A stretch of 64,000 nucleotides of DNA. Source: UBA2336 sp036787955. GTDB taxonomy: Bacteria; Bacteroidota; Bacteroidia; Cytophagales; Cyclobacteriaceae. The stretch is taken from positions 186,001 to 250,000 of the forward strand of contig DAIQOI010000001.1 in the NCBI GenBank assembly GCA_036787955.1. The letters are read 5' to 3'. Positions 1 through 8,067 of this stretch are shown piece by piece (the stretch's first letter is position 1; each line of letters opens with the position of its first letter). The notes beneath the pieces are model-generated. The model ran no database searches. It saw only the letters and a list, made by a program, of their open reading frames with translations, and was not told where the DNA came from. The translations under genes were made by a program, and so were the position numbers.

Positions 1-1
1 A

Positions 2-238
2 ATAAGCCGCCTTGTTGAAGAAAACCGCGTTAAAATTTTAAGCAGCATCGTGAAAGAAGATCCCAATGAACCCGGTAAAATCCGCCTTACTTTAAAGCTG
101 AATCAGACCGATCTGTCGCGGACGGTAGCTACACTCGAACGATTTGGTTACAAGGTTATTGGCCGTTACCAGGAAACACAACTTATCGGAAGCGAAAAAG
201 AACGCCTGGAGATGCTGCTGCGCTACCTGGACATTTAA
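2..238 (+). CDS. C-terminal part of a probable CBS-domain protein (5' end outside window)
   Basis: The reading frame is open from base 2 to a TAA stop, so only the last 78 codons are present. The visible part is charged and ends in an alpha/beta-looking segment (LERFGYKVIGRYQET) that resembles a small ACT/ferredoxin-like C-terminal domain. In many Bacteroidota genomes the gene just before NAD kinase encodes a roughly 220-residue CBS-domain protein with such a tail; that identification rests on gene order, since the CBS motifs themselves lie outside the window. A GTG at position 50 could be mistaken for a start, but the frame continues upstream without a stop. Confidence 0.5.
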   Translation: MSRLVEENRVKILSSIVKEDPNEPGKIRLTLKLNQTDLSRTVATLERFGYKVIGRYQETQLIGSEKERLEMLLRYLDI

Positions 239-297
239 GTTTCATCTCCTTTCGCTAATTTGTAGCATCAATACATGACCCCCAATCAGGCCCGTGG

Positions 298-1173
298 ATG
301 AAAATAGCAGTTCATGGCAAGGAATTAACCCGTCAGGAGGTGGGCTTCGTACGGCAGGTGCTGGATGTGCTTACCCGTAACAACGCACGTATTTTTTTGT
401 CCGAGCCTTTTCGCTTGTCTTTAAACAAGCACAGCATGCTCAATGCCGCATGGAGGCTGTATAAGCCCGGACGCGTTTTGCCCCCTGTTGATGCTTTTCT
501 GAGCATTGGCGGAGACGGTACATTGCTGGAAACCATCACCCACATCGGGCCTTCCGAAATTCCGGTTATGGGCATCAATACCGGCAGGCTTGGCTTTTTG
601 GCCACCATCAGCAAGGAGGAAACTGAAATGGCCCTGGAGAAAATACTGAAGCAGGACTACCAACTGGACCAGCGCGTACTTTTGCAACTTAAATCAAACA
701 AGAAAATCTTCGGTAAACTGAATTTTGCCCTGAACGATTTTACTTTAATGAAAAAAGGATCCTCGTCCATGATAACCGTTCATACGTACATTGATGGGGA
801 ATTTTTAAATTCCTACTGGGCCGACGGACTCATCATCGCCACACCAACCGGATCAACCGGCTACTCGCTGAGTTGTGGCGGCCCGCTGGTTTTTCCACGC
901 TCCGGCAACTTTGTTATCACGCCCGTTAGTCCGCACAACCTGACCGTACGCCCAATCGTAGTGGCCGATTCCTCTGAAATAACTTTGCAGGCCGAAGGGC
1001 GTTCGCATAAATTCCTTGCAACCCTCGACTCGCGGTTCACCGAAATTGACCGGAATACACGGATCACCATCACGCGTGCCCCTTTCAGGGCAAATCTGGT
1101 ATTACTGGAAGGACAACACTACTTTAAGACACTGCGCCAGAAACTCAATTGGGGCTTGGATATCCGGAATTGA
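298..1173 (+). CDS. nadK: NAD kinase
   Basis: Phosphorylates NAD to NADP in the cytoplasm using ATP. The 291-residue length is normal. The catalytic glycine-rich motif GGDGT lies at residues 71-75, followed by NTGRLGFLA (about 94-102), an LND motif near 145-147 where many bacteria have LNE, and the NAD-binding PTGSTGYS at 183-190. ATG was chosen because it gives a full N-terminus (MKIAVHGKEL) and lies 59 bases after the preceding stop. It heads an envelope gene run on the same strand. Confidence 0.96.
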   Translation: MKIAVHGKELTRQEVGFVRQVLDVLTRNNARIFLSEPFRLSLNKHSMLNAAWRLYKPGRVLPPVDAFLSIGGDGTLLETITHIGPSEIPVMGINTGRLGFLATISKEETEMALEKILKQDYQLDQRVLLQLKSNKKIFGKLNFALNDFTLMKKGSSSMITVHTYIDGEFLNSYWADGLIIATPTGSTGYSLSCGGPLVFPRSGNFVITPVSPHNLTVRPIVVADSSEITLQAEGRSHKFLATLDSRFTEIDRNTRITITRAPFRANLVLLEGQHYFKTLRQKLNWGLDIRN

Positions 1174-1182
1174 ATTTTTAGT

Positions 1183-1190
1183 TAGATTTG
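1183..1190 (+). promoter_or_regulatory. Candidate -7 element of a Bacteroidota-type promoter
   Basis: TAGATTTG fits the TAnnTTTG -7 consensus of the Bacteroidota primary sigma factor and lies about 30 bases before the preferred ATG of the next gene. No good -33 TTG is present at 19-21 bp (the nearest, at 1156-1158, leaves 24 bp), so the assignment is tentative. Confidence 0.35.
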
Positions 1191-1221
1191 TAGTTCATTG
1201 ATAGTTAAATACTTATCAGCA

Positions 1222-2280
1222 ATGAAAAAAGTCGTCTATTTACTGTTGGCTGCCTTTTTTATCAGCGGACTGGCCTGGGATGCTGCCGCGCAGATGAACC
1301 GCAAAAGCATCAAGAAAAACAACAAACGCATCGCTTCCTACAGGGGCAGGAAATCACACTTCAGTAAAGATAAAATCTACAACATGCTGGGCATATCGCT
1401 TAATTCGCTGAATTATTTTGGTGATTTATCCCCTACGCCTAAGCGCATCAGCACAGACTTGAGCCTTACCCGGCCTGCGGTAGGGATATCGTTTACCCAT
1501 CGTTTTGGCCCGCGCTATCAGCTTCAGGGTTCGTTCACCTACGGAGGCATACGCGGATCAGACACAAAATCAGCCGACCAGGGCGATACCCAAAACGGCA
1601 TTTTCAGATATAACCGCAACCTCTCTTTTCGAAACCGCATCAAAGAATTTTCCCTGATAGCCCAGCTGGATTTGTGGGAAAACATGTCCACCTACATCAG
1701 CCGGGTGCAATGGACCCCTTATTTATATGCCGGTGTTTCAGTTTTTCACCACAACCCCCAGGCCAAAGCCCCCGATACCGATGCAGCAGGGAATCCTACC
1801 GGTGCGGGCGGTAAATGGGTTGACCTGCAACCGCTGGGCACTGAAGGACAGTTTGCCGATCTTCAGCCCGGTGATGCCAACTATGGCATAAAACCCTATA
1901 AAAGGATACAGCCTGCCATACCAATTGGCATTGGCGCACGTTTTAGAATAAATCAGGTGATGGATATTGCTGCAGAGTGGGGCTTTAGGTACACCTTTAC
2001 CGATTACCTGGATGACGTGAGCCGCAATTATGTTGATTTGGGCGTGTTTGGCAACAACCACCTGGCACGTGCCATGTCGTACCGGAGTAACGAAGTGGCT
2101 ACACCCAACTACACCTATACCGGCAGGGATGGCGCAAGTTACACGGTGCTAGCGGGCTACGGTTCCGAAAACACCGAGAATGTGCGCGGCAATAAAAGCA
2201 ATCGCGATATCTTTATGGTAACCACCGTGCGCTTAACCTATATTCTCGGCAAGACTTTCCATCGCGCCAAGTTCAGATAA
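1222..2280 (+). CDS. DUF6089-type outer membrane beta-barrel protein
   Basis: A 352-residue exported protein. The ATG start gives a clean signal peptide (MKKVVYLLLAAFFISGLAW, cleavage near AAAQ); an in-frame TTG 24 bases upstream would only add a non-signal leader. The mature part opens with a basic segment, then NMLGISLNSLNYFGDLSP and alternating amphipathic strands (GISFTHRFGPRYQLQGSFTY, AEWGFRYTFTDYLDDVSRNY) typical of DUF6089 proteins, small barrels encoded near bamA in Bacteroidota. Its stop shares one base with the start of the next, related gene. The function is not known in detail; envelope assembly is inferred from neighbours. Confidence 0.7.
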   Translation: MKKVVYLLLAAFFISGLAWDAAAQMNRKSIKKNNKRIASYRGRKSHFSKDKIYNMLGISLNSLNYFGDLSPTPKRISTDLSLTRPAVGISFTHRFGPRYQLQGSFTYGGIRGSDTKSADQGDTQNGIFRYNRNLSFRNRIKEFSLIAQLDLWENMSTYISRVQWTPYLYAGVSVFHHNPQAKAPDTDAAGNPTGAGGKWVDLQPLGTEGQFADLQPGDANYGIKPYKRIQPAIPIGIGARFRINQVMDIAAEWGFRYTFTDYLDDVSRNYVDLGVFGNNHLARAMSYRSNEVATPNYTYTGRDGASYTVLAGYGSENTENVRGNKSNRDIFMVTTVRLTYILGKTFHRAKFR

Positions 2281-2957
2281 TGCACATTCGTAAAATCGTT
2301 GCAGGTGGTATCATCCTGGTTTCATTCACAGCCGGAGCACAGCGTTCGGAAGTAGGTTTCGGTTTGGGTGCATTCAATTATACCGGCGATCTCGTTCGCA
2401 CCTATCGCATCAGCAACAGTACCCCTGCCGGTACAGCCTTTTACCGCAACAACGTGAGTAAAGTAGTCAGTTTCCGGGCTTCCATTACTGCGGGAAAAGT
2501 AGCTGCCCGTGAAGTACCCCTTGATGCTGCTGCAGCGCTGCGAAATGCCTCCTTCTCCATTTCCTTGTTCGAAGCTGCACTAGCATTTGAGTACCATTTT
2601 CTCGACTGGCGCGACAGCAAACGACCCATGCGCTACACTCCATACCTGTTTGCCGGCCTTGGGTTATTTGGCATTTCGGGGTACGAGAGCAAGCCGGAGG
2701 CATACAGCAACGTTCAGGCGGCCATCCCTTTTGGGGGCGGGTTTAAATACATCCTGAACCCCAAGATGTACCTGGCCTTTGAAACGGGGATACGCAAAAC
2801 TTTCTTTGACTATCTTGACAACGTTTCGGATGGAAACGTTATCCAGAAAAATTACCGGTACGGTAATCCCAACGACCTCGACAATTATTTTTTTATCGGC
2901 ATAACGCTGACGCGAACTTTTTACGACATACCCTGTCCCACCAATCCTTACAGATAG
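2280..2957 (+). CDS. DUF6089-type outer membrane beta-barrel protein, second copy
   Basis: A 225-residue paralogue of the preceding gene: a short signal peptide (MHIRKIVAGGIILVSFTAGAQ), then EVGFGLGAFNYTGDLVRTYR, a YTPYLFAGLGLFGISGY strand and FETGIRKTFFDYLDNVSDGN, matching the same elements in its neighbour (FRYTFTDYLDDVSRN). The ATG overlaps the preceding TAA by one base, indicating translational coupling. It lacks the basic N-terminal extension of the larger copy. Predicted to sit in the outer membrane; no specific role can be assigned. Confidence 0.68.
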   Translation: MHIRKIVAGGIILVSFTAGAQRSEVGFGLGAFNYTGDLVRTYRISNSTPAGTAFYRNNVSKVVSFRASITAGKVAAREVPLDAAAALRNASFSISLFEAALAFEYHFLDWRDSKRPMRYTPYLFAGLGLFGISGYESKPEAYSNVQAAIPFGGGFKYILNPKMYLAFETGIRKTFFDYLDNVSDGNVIQKNYRYGNPNDLDNYFFIGITLTRTFYDIPCPTNPYR

Positions 2958-2967
2958 GCCGGAAGGG

Positions 2968-2998
2968 TTCGTCCGAGTAATAAAATAAGTTAATTTTG
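2968..2998 (+). promoter_or_regulatory. Candidate promoter for uppS (TTC-N20-TAATTTTG)
   Basis: TAATTTTG at 2991-2998 is an exact match to TAnnTTTG. A TTC at 2968-2970, one base off the -33 TTG, sits 20 bp upstream. Transcription would begin around 3004-3006, practically on the GTG start codon, so the message could be leaderless or nearly so. Confidence 0.4.
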
Positions 2999-3005
2999 CC
3001 CGCTT

Positions 3006-3758
3006 GTGTCATCGTTCAGGGAACATATTGATTTTAACCGGCTTCCACGTCACATTGCCATAATCATGGACGGCAACGGGCGATGGGCCCAAAAAAAGGG
3101 TGCCATGCGCATATTCGGTCACCGCAATGCCGTACAGTCTGTTCGCGAAGTGACCGAAGCCTGTGGTGAATTAGGCATCAAGTACCTGACGTTGTACGCT
3201 TTTTCTACGGAAAACTGGGGCCGACCGAAGGAAGAGGTTGAGGGGTTGATGGAGCTGCTGGTACACACGCTGCGCCAGGAGATAAATACGCTCATGGAAA
3301 ACCAGGTGAAACTCGTTACCATCGGTGATATAGCACATCTTCCGCTGAATTGCCAGGAAAATCTGAAGTGGGCCATTGAGAAAACCAAAGAAAACAGCGG
3401 GCTGGTTCTTATTCTGGCTTTGAGCTACAGCGGCCGGTGGGAAATCACACAGGCTGTTCGATCCATTGCCCGCGACATTAAAGCCGGCAAAATTAGTCCG
3501 GATTTGATTACAGAAGAAACCTTGGAGCAGTACCTTGCCACGGCTGGAATACCCGACCCCGAATTGCTTATCAGAACCAGCGGTGAAATGCGGATCAGCA
3601 ATTTTTTGCTGTGGCAGATTGCTTATACGGAATTGTATATCACCCCCACTTTATGGCCCGACTTTCGCAAGGAAAATCTTTATGAGGCCATCTGGGCCTA
3701 TCAGCAACGTGAACGAAGGTTCGGAAAAACCAGCGAACAACTTAACCCTGTAAACTGA
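3006..3758 (+). CDS. uppS: Isoprenyl transferase (undecaprenyl diphosphate synthase)
   Basis: Cis-prenyltransferase that condenses isopentenyl diphosphate onto farnesyl diphosphate to make the lipid carrier for peptidoglycan and other envelope polymers. The 250-residue length is normal. The family motif MDGNGRWA lies at 21-28 with catalytic D22; LTLYAFSTENW, SYSGRWEI and the C-terminal ELLIRTSGE...SNFLLWQ block are all present. GTG is chosen as start because it precedes the PRHIAIIMDGNGR core at the usual distance and no in-frame ATG lies before that core. The gene stands between the DUF6089 pair and bamA. Confidence 0.95.
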   Translation: MSSFREHIDFNRLPRHIAIIMDGNGRWAQKKGAMRIFGHRNAVQSVREVTEACGELGIKYLTLYAFSTENWGRPKEEVEGLMELLVHTLRQEINTLMENQVKLVTIGDIAHLPLNCQENLKWAIEKTKENSGLVLILALSYSGRWEITQAVRSIARDIKAGKISPDLITEETLEQYLATAGIPDPELLIRTSGEMRISNFLLWQIAYTELYITPTLWPDFRKENLYEAIWAYQQRERRFGKTSEQLNPVN

Positions 3759-3763
3759 AAGGC

Positions 3764-6460
3764 ATGCGTGCGCAGTCCCTGATCCTGACAATGTGTTTGA
3801 TGGCATTGGTGGTTAACATTGCCCACGGACAATTTAGGCGTTCACGCGAACGCGCTTCGGCAGTAGATAACAACCTCAACTACTCCAATCCCGCTGAATA
3901 CACCATTGCAGGCATAGACATGGCCGGGCTAAATATCCTGGATAAAAACGCAATGATTTCGTTGACAGGGCTGCGTGTTGGCGACAGGATTAAAATTCCC
4001 GGAGATGCTATTTCCGGTGCCATCCGGAAGCTCTGGAGGCATGGTTTGATTGGCGATGTCGCTGTTTCCGTTCAACGCATCGAGGATGATCAGGTTTGGC
4101 TTCTGTTTACCCTGGCCGAAAGACCCCGGCTTACAAATTTTTACTTCACCGGCATCAATAAAACCCAGGAGTCTTCGCTCAAAGAAGAACTCAAACTGAT
4201 ACGCGGAAAAATTGTGAATGATGCCATGATCCGCAACACCGAACTAAGCGTAAAAAAATTTTTTATAAAGAAGGGTTATCTAAACACCCAGGTTAAAATT
4301 GTACAGGAGCGCGATACCCTCTCCGAAGGCATACGGTTGCGCATTGGTGTTAACACCGGCTCTAAGGTGAAGATTCATAAAATCCGGTTCATCGGCAACA
4401 CCGTGTTTTCGGATAACACCCTGAAGGCAAAAATGAAAAAGACAGCCGAATACCCGCGCATAGCCCTGCACCGCACCGCCCTTCAAAAGATTTTAGGATT
4501 TAAGCCGGCCCGCGCAAGAGCCTGGCTCGATACATCTTACACTGTTACCTGGCACGATTTGCGCGAAGCACTGAGCGAAAATATTCAACTTAACGTTTTT
4601 AAAGGCTCCAAATTTATCGCTGCCGACTTTGAAGAAGACAAACAAAAAGTCATCGAATTTTACAACACCAAAGGTTACCGCGATGCAGAAATTCTGGCCG
4701 ACACCATTTATGCGCACAATCACAAAAGCATTAACATTGACATCCGTGTGAGCGAAGGGCACAAGTATTACTTCCGCAATATTTACTGGACAGGCAACTA
4801 TGTGCATTCGGCCAACACCCTGAATGCGATATTGGGCATTCAGAAAGGGGATGTGTACAACCGGGATTTGATTGACAAAAAAATCACTTTCAATCCGAAA
4901 GGTTCCGATATCACCGGTCTGTACATGGATGATGGCTACCTGTTTTTCCGCGTTACTCCGGTTGAATACGTGGTGGGTAAAGATTCCATAGATGTAGAAA
5001 TGCGCATCTTTGAAGGCGAACAGGCTACCATTAACGAGGTAACTTTTTCAGGAAATGAGCGCACCAGCGACCACGTAATCCGGAGGGAATTATACACCGT
5101 TCCCGGCCAGAAATTCAGAAGAGCGGATATTATCCGTACCCAGCAGAAACTCGGCCAGCTGGGCTTTTTCAATCCTCAGAAAATAAACCCCAATCTTACT
5201 CCCAATCCGGCCAATGGCACCGTTGACATTGAATGGCAACTCGAGGAACAATCGAACGACCAGATTGAACTTTCCGGAGGTTGGGGTGGTGCATTTGGCT
5301 TTGTGGGCACATTGGGCCTGACGTTCAACAATTTCTCAGCCCGCAACATCACCAATTTTTCCAACTGGAAGCCCTTACCCGTGGGCGATGGCCAGCGCTT
5401 ATCGTTGCGCATTCAGGCCAATGGAAGGCGTTTTCAGAATTACAGCATTTCATTTACCGAGCCCTGGCTGGGAGGCCGTAAGCCGCAGTCGTTTACCATC
5501 AGTGCCAATAAATCTGTGTCGCGCCAACTGTACGACCAGACCGATTCCCTCGGCTTTATTCGCGAAATCGAATCGCGCATCGGGGTAAGCAACATCACCG
5601 TGGGGCTGGGCCGCACGCTGAACTGGCCCGATAACTTCTTTGCACTGACCAATTCCCTATCGTTTACGGAATATGATTTGGGCAATGCCCCCAATTATAT
5701 ACCCGGTTGTACCAGTTGCCGGTCGAATTCCATAACCTTCAACACAACCATTGCCCGCAACAGCGTTGATAACTTCATGTATCCCACCAATGGCTCCACC
5801 ATATCGTTGAGTGGTACCTTCACCCCGCCCTTTTCGCAATGGCGAAAGTTGAACCCGGAAACGGCTACGCCCGAGGAGATTTATAAATGGGTTGAGTACT
5901 ACAAAATCATGTTCGATGCCAAGTACTACATGCCGCTTGACCGGAAAAACAAACTGGTATTTGAGGCCAAAGCCCATTTCGGCTTCATAGGGCGCTACAC
6001 CAGTTCGCTCGACTACACACCATTTGAGCGTTTCTTCCTGGGGGGTGCCGGCCTTGCCGGTGGCTTTGGTGCCTTTGTGCTGGGCCAGGATATCATCGGG
6101 TTGAGGGGTTATGACGATAACCAGATAACCCCGCCTTACAACCGGTTAGATCGCACGGTACGCGGAGGAATTGTTTACAATAAATTCGGAGTAGAGCTGA
6201 GGTACCCCGTAACAACCGGCAACGCAGCCACCATTTATGGTTTCCTGTTTGCCGAAGCAGGCAACAACTGGAACAATTACCGCGACTTCAATCCGTTTAA
6301 CCTCTACAAGGCAGTAGGCTTTGGCGTACGCATCTTCATGCCGGCATTTGGATTGATCGGCCTGAATTGGGGGTTGCCGCTTGATCCGTTCCCGCTGGGG
6401 TCGGACAACCGCATCGGAGGTGCAAAATTCCAGTTTACCATCGGCAATCAAATACGTTGA
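3764..6460 (+). CDS. bamA: Outer membrane protein assembly factor BamA
   Basis: Omp85-family insertase that folds beta-barrel proteins into the outer membrane. The 898-residue protein has a signal peptide (CLMALVVNIAHGQ), a series of POTRA-like repeats in the periplasmic half (IAGIDMAGLNILD, IHKIRFIGNTVFSDNTLKAK, FRNIYWTGNYVHSANTLNA, INEVTFSGNERTSDHVIRRE) and a C-terminal 16-strand-type barrel with the conserved LRGYDD turn. It ends near FQFTIGNQIR rather than a terminal aromatic. The start is 5 bases after uppS. The length is above that of E. coli BamA, as usual for Bacteroidota. Confidence 0.95.
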   Translation: MRAQSLILTMCLMALVVNIAHGQFRRSRERASAVDNNLNYSNPAEYTIAGIDMAGLNILDKNAMISLTGLRVGDRIKIPGDAISGAIRKLWRHGLIGDVAVSVQRIEDDQVWLLFTLAERPRLTNFYFTGINKTQESSLKEELKLIRGKIVNDAMIRNTELSVKKFFIKKGYLNTQVKIVQERDTLSEGIRLRIGVNTGSKVKIHKIRFIGNTVFSDNTLKAKMKKTAEYPRIALHRTALQKILGFKPARARAWLDTSYTVTWHDLREALSENIQLNVFKGSKFIAADFEEDKQKVIEFYNTKGYRDAEILADTIYAHNHKSINIDIRVSEGHKYYFRNIYWTGNYVHSANTLNAILGIQKGDVYNRDLIDKKITFNPKGSDITGLYMDDGYLFFRVTPVEYVVGKDSIDVEMRIFEGEQATINEVTFSGNERTSDHVIRRELYTVPGQKFRRADIIRTQQKLGQLGFFNPQKINPNLTPNPANGTVDIEWQLEEQSNDQIELSGGWGGAFGFVGTLGLTFNNFSARNITNFSNWKPLPVGDGQRLSLRIQANGRRFQNYSISFTEPWLGGRKPQSFTISANKSVSRQLYDQTDSLGFIREIESRIGVSNITVGLGRTLNWPDNFFALTNSLSFTEYDLGNAPNYIPGCTSCRSNSITFNTTIARNSVDNFMYPTNGSTISLSGTFTPPFSQWRKLNPETATPEEIYKWVEYYKIMFDAKYYMPLDRKNKLVFEAKAHFGFIGRYTSSLDYTPFERFFLGGAGLAGGFGAFVLGQDIIGLRGYDDNQITPPYNRLDRTVRGGIVYNKFGVELRYPVTTGNAATIYGFLFAEAGNNWNNYRDFNPFNLYKAVGFGVRIFMPAFGLIGLNWGLPLDPFPLGSDNRIGGAKFQFTIGNQIR

Positions 6461-6464
6461 TTTT

Positions 6465-7001
6465 ATGCGTTTTTACGCTTTCATCATATTTTTTATCATT
6501 TTCGGCCCGAATTTTGTCCTCGCTCAGCGGTTTGGTTACATTGATTCGGAGTTCGTCCTGAGCCGGATGCCTGAGTACAAAAAAGCCCAGGAAGAAATCA
6601 ACCGGCTTGCAGAGCTTTGGGAAAAGGAAATTTTAGCGATGTCCAAAAATATCGAAGCCATGTACCGCAGCCTTCAGGCCGAGCAGGTGCTGCTGACAGA
6701 GGAAATGAAGAAGGAACGCATGGAGGCCATTAGCCGAAAAGAAACCGAGCTAAAAGAATACCAGCGCAAGGTGTTTGGAGCCGGAGGTCTTTATTTTCTG
6801 AAAAAGGAAGAACTCATGAAGCCCATTCAGGACAAAATATGGGAGGCGGTAGATAAAATTGCCAAGAAAAATAACCTGGCCATTGTATTCGACAAGTCGG
6901 GTGAACTGGTTATGATCTACACCGACCCACGCTTCGATTACACGGACTTTGTGCTGGAAGAGCTGGGCTTAGGCGACCCGAACGACAGAATTAAAAATTA
7001 A
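6465..7001 (+). CDS. OmpH/Skp-family periplasmic chaperone, first copy
   Basis: A 178-residue OmpH/Skp protein: signal peptide (FFIIFGPNFVLAQ), a short beta segment RFGYIDSEFVLSRMPEYKKA, a long charged alpha-helical arm (KNIEAMYRSLQAEQVLLTEE) and a return strand NNLAIVFDKSGELVMIY. Skp trimers hold unfolded outer membrane proteins for BamA. The ATG lies 4 bases after the bamA stop; the frame is open further upstream inside bamA, but only this start gives a signal peptide. Confidence 0.88.
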   Translation: MRFYAFIIFFIIFGPNFVLAQRFGYIDSEFVLSRMPEYKKAQEEINRLAELWEKEILAMSKNIEAMYRSLQAEQVLLTEEMKKERMEAISRKETELKEYQRKVFGAGGLYFLKKEELMKPIQDKIWEAVDKIAKKNNLAIVFDKSGELVMIYTDPRFDYTDFVLEELGLGDPNDRIKN

Positions 7002-7040
7002 ACTTTTATACTAAAGCTTAAACCGTAAATCTCAACTGCA

Positions 7041-7580
7041 ATGAAATCCTTTACCACAACTGCGCTCACCCTGCTGACAGTTTTTTCGCTTCAGGCACAG
7101 ACGCCATTAAAAATTGGTTATGCCGATGTGGAATATATTTTCAGCCAGATGCCTGAATCCAAGACCATTGAAGCTGAACTTCAGGCTTTGCAAACCCAAC
7201 TCAAAAAGGGCATTGATGCCCAGATAGCCAATTTCCAGAAAAAAGTTGCCGAATACCAGCAGTTCGGTGCCAATGTGCCTGAGGCAGTCCGCCAAAATAC
7301 GGAACGAGAAATCCGTCAGATCCAGGAAAACATAGAAAAAATGCAACAGGATGCACAGAACGAAATGCAGCGCAAACAAACACAACTCATGGAGCCTGTT
7401 TACCAAAAAGTAGGCAAAGCCATAGAAGATGTAGCAAAAGAAAATGGTTTCTCGCTCATTCTTAATAATCAGATAAGCGGCCTGGACGTAATTCTGTATG
7501 GCGATGAAAAGCTGGACATTTCAGACCTGGTGCTGAAGAAACTGGGAGTTACTCCAAAGCCTCAGACCGGAAATAAATAA
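7041..7580 (+). CDS. OmpH/Skp-family periplasmic chaperone, second copy
   Basis: A 179-residue paralogue of the preceding gene with the same plan: signal peptide (TALTLLTVFSLQAQ), KIGYADVEYIFSQMPESKT, a glutamine-rich helical arm (IRQIQENIEKMQQDAQNEMQ) and the strand NGFSLILNNQISGLDVILYG. Tandem OmpH genes after bamA are a standard Bacteroidota arrangement. It is the last gene of the run and is followed by a strong terminator. Confidence 0.9.
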   Translation: MKSFTTTALTLLTVFSLQAQTPLKIGYADVEYIFSQMPESKTIEAELQALQTQLKKGIDAQIANFQKKVAEYQQFGANVPEAVRQNTEREIRQIQENIEKMQQDAQNEMQRKQTQLMEPVYQKVGKAIEDVAKENGFSLILNNQISGLDVILYGDEKLDISDLVLKKLGVTPKPQTGNK

Positions 7581-7601
7581 TATACCCTTACCCGTGAACA
7601 T

Positions 7602-7637
7602 AAAACTCCGCTGCCTTTGTAAGCGGAGTTTTTTTTG
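7602..7637 (+). terminator. Rho-independent terminator of the envelope cluster
   Basis: An 11-bp perfect stem (7602-7612 with 7622-7632, core ACTCCGCT/AGCGGAGT) with a 9-base loop, running into eight T residues (7629-7636). It lies 20 bases after the ompH stop and before a convergent gene. Confidence 0.88.
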
Positions 7638-7642
7638 TTCGA

Positions 7643-8020
7643 TTAGAATATCCGGATTTTTTCCGAAGCCTTCACTACGTCTTCAAACTCAACACCCGAC
7701 ATTTTTATAGAGTAAAGCAATAGGCGAACCTCCTTGACATGAATACGCCCGTCCGCTTCCGATAAACGATAAAGGATAGCAAAGGCGCGCAAACGCTCTT
7801 CGTCCGTACAATTGCCAAGATGATGAATCCCCTGTTGATAGATTTCCCGTTCCTTTCGGGTCTGGACATCTGCCTCAAATTTACTGAACAGGTTGTTGTC
7901 AACTTTTTCACTTTCACGTATCTTCTGAAGGGCTTCTTTTTCGCGATCATCTATATGTCCGTCCACCCCTATTAACAAGTGAACGAGATACATCAGTCCT
8001 AACTGATAGTCTGAACTCAT
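7643..8020 (-). CDS. TerB-like (tellurite resistance TerB/DjlA-fold) protein
   Basis: A 125-residue cytoplasmic all-helical protein. Two repeated acidic motifs, GVDGHIDDREKEAL (about 18-31) and EADGRIHVKEVRLL (about 90-103), match the paired metal-binding D-G-x-I/D-x-x-E signatures of the TerB/DjlA-N fold. The family name comes from tellurite-resistance operons, but isolated copies like this one need not confer resistance. It is convergent with the ompH cluster and shares strand with feoB, separated by 47 bases. Confidence 0.7.
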   Translation of the reverse strand: MSSDYQLGLMYLVHLLIGVDGHIDDREKEALQKIRESEKVDNNLFSKFEADVQTRKEREIYQQGIHHLGNCTDEERLRAFAILYRLSEADGRIHVKEVRLLLYSIKMSGVEFEDVVKASEKIRIF

Positions 8021-8067
8021 GAAACCAAAGTTAAATGTTTAAATATAAAGTAATTTTCCTGAATGTT

